64,000 nucleotides of DNA from Burkholderiaceae bacterium (GTDB taxonomy: Bacteria > Pseudomonadota > Gammaproteobacteria > Burkholderiales > Burkholderiaceae_C), in NCBI GenBank assembly GCA_030695205.1, contig JAUYTN010000047.1:1-64000 (forward strand), written 5' to 3'. Under the pieces are notes generated by a model, which saw nothing but the letters and a program-made list of their open reading frames with translations, did not search any database and was not told where the DNA came from. Positions within the stretch are counted from its first letter, which is position 1. The number at the start of each line of letters is the position of its first letter. Made by a program: the position numbers and the translations under genes. This document shows, piece after piece, positions 63,880 to 64,000 of this stretch.

Positions 63880-64000
63880 ATGCACACAGCCCCCAACACA
63901 CCCACCAGCCTGGTCCCGCCGCAGGGCGGCCACTGGCTAGGGCCGCTGCTGCTGGCACTGCTGGCCCACACCCTGTTGGTGGCAGCGCTGACCTGGGGCA
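63880..64000 (+). CDS. tolA: Tol-Pal system protein TolA, N-terminal end (partial)
   Basis: The first 40 codons are present before the window ends. They encode a short cytoplasmic start (MHTAPNTPTSLVPPQGG) and the beginning of a hydrophobic helix (LLLALLAHTLLVAALTWG), as expected for TolA. Position after tolR supports the call; no other part is visible. Confidence 0.75.
   Translation, partial: MHTAPNTPTSLVPPQGGHWLGPLLLALLAHTLLVAALTWG

Overview
The window is a gene-dense, GC-rich stretch of a chromosome. Nearly every gene is a housekeeping or envelope gene, and no phage, insertion sequence, plasmid or CRISPR locus is visible. The gene content points to a betaproteobacterium of the order Burkholderiales, most likely family Comamonadaceae. 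Pointers are the tig-clpP-clpX-lon order, a tRNA Gly-Cys-Leu cluster, a small Trp-rich protein of a Burkholderiales type, hpnCDE, single-chain gcvP, the fimT-pilVWX-pilY1-pilE cluster, and ribE-ribBA-ribH-nusB. Genus cannot be fixed from the sequence alone.

Layout. 0-2.6 kb: end of ETF-ubiquinone oxidoreductase, then an acyl-CoA racemase/thiolase pair on the minus strand. 2.6-8 kb: a tandem glycine riboswitch followed by gcvT-gcvH-gcvP and a small unknown gene. 8-20 kb: a Tim44-like protein, an orphan ABC ATPase, aroQ, two transporters, aroC, a CBS protein, a Trp-rich peptide, cytochrome c, acs, a YqhA-like protein, class I fumarase and murI. 20-28 kb: an unknown acidic protein behind three tRNAs, then lon, clpX, clpP and tig (minus strand) and a second tRNA-Leu. 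28-36 kb: an RND efflux pair facing the squalene operon hpnCDE. 36-40 kb: minus-strand cysS, alkA-like, accA, tilS, tRNA-Ser. 40-48 kb: a TPR protein and an L,D-transpeptidase-like protein with a shared C-terminal domain, a cyclophilin, lpxH and a large DUF349 protein. 48-51 kb: a membrane-anchored lytic transglycosylase, then a ZTP riboswitch with glyA and nrdR. 51-58 kb: minor type IV pilin operon. 58-64 kb: riboflavin genes and nusB, an aminotransferase, then ybgC-tolQ-tolR-tolA, with tolA cut by the window end.

One-carbon metabolism is controlled by RNA at two sites: glycine sensing ahead of the cleavage system and ZTP (folate stress) sensing ahead of serine hydroxymethyltransferase.

The most unusual feature is a dispersed short repeat with ten copies in the window. 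Nine have the boxes CGCTTR and WGCTAY separated by exactly 16 nt; the tenth is decayed but keeps the spacing. Copies lie between genes, at start and stop codons, and inside coding sequence. Three copies are translated in the same frame, in hpnE, the RND adaptor gene and the ybgC-like thioesterase.
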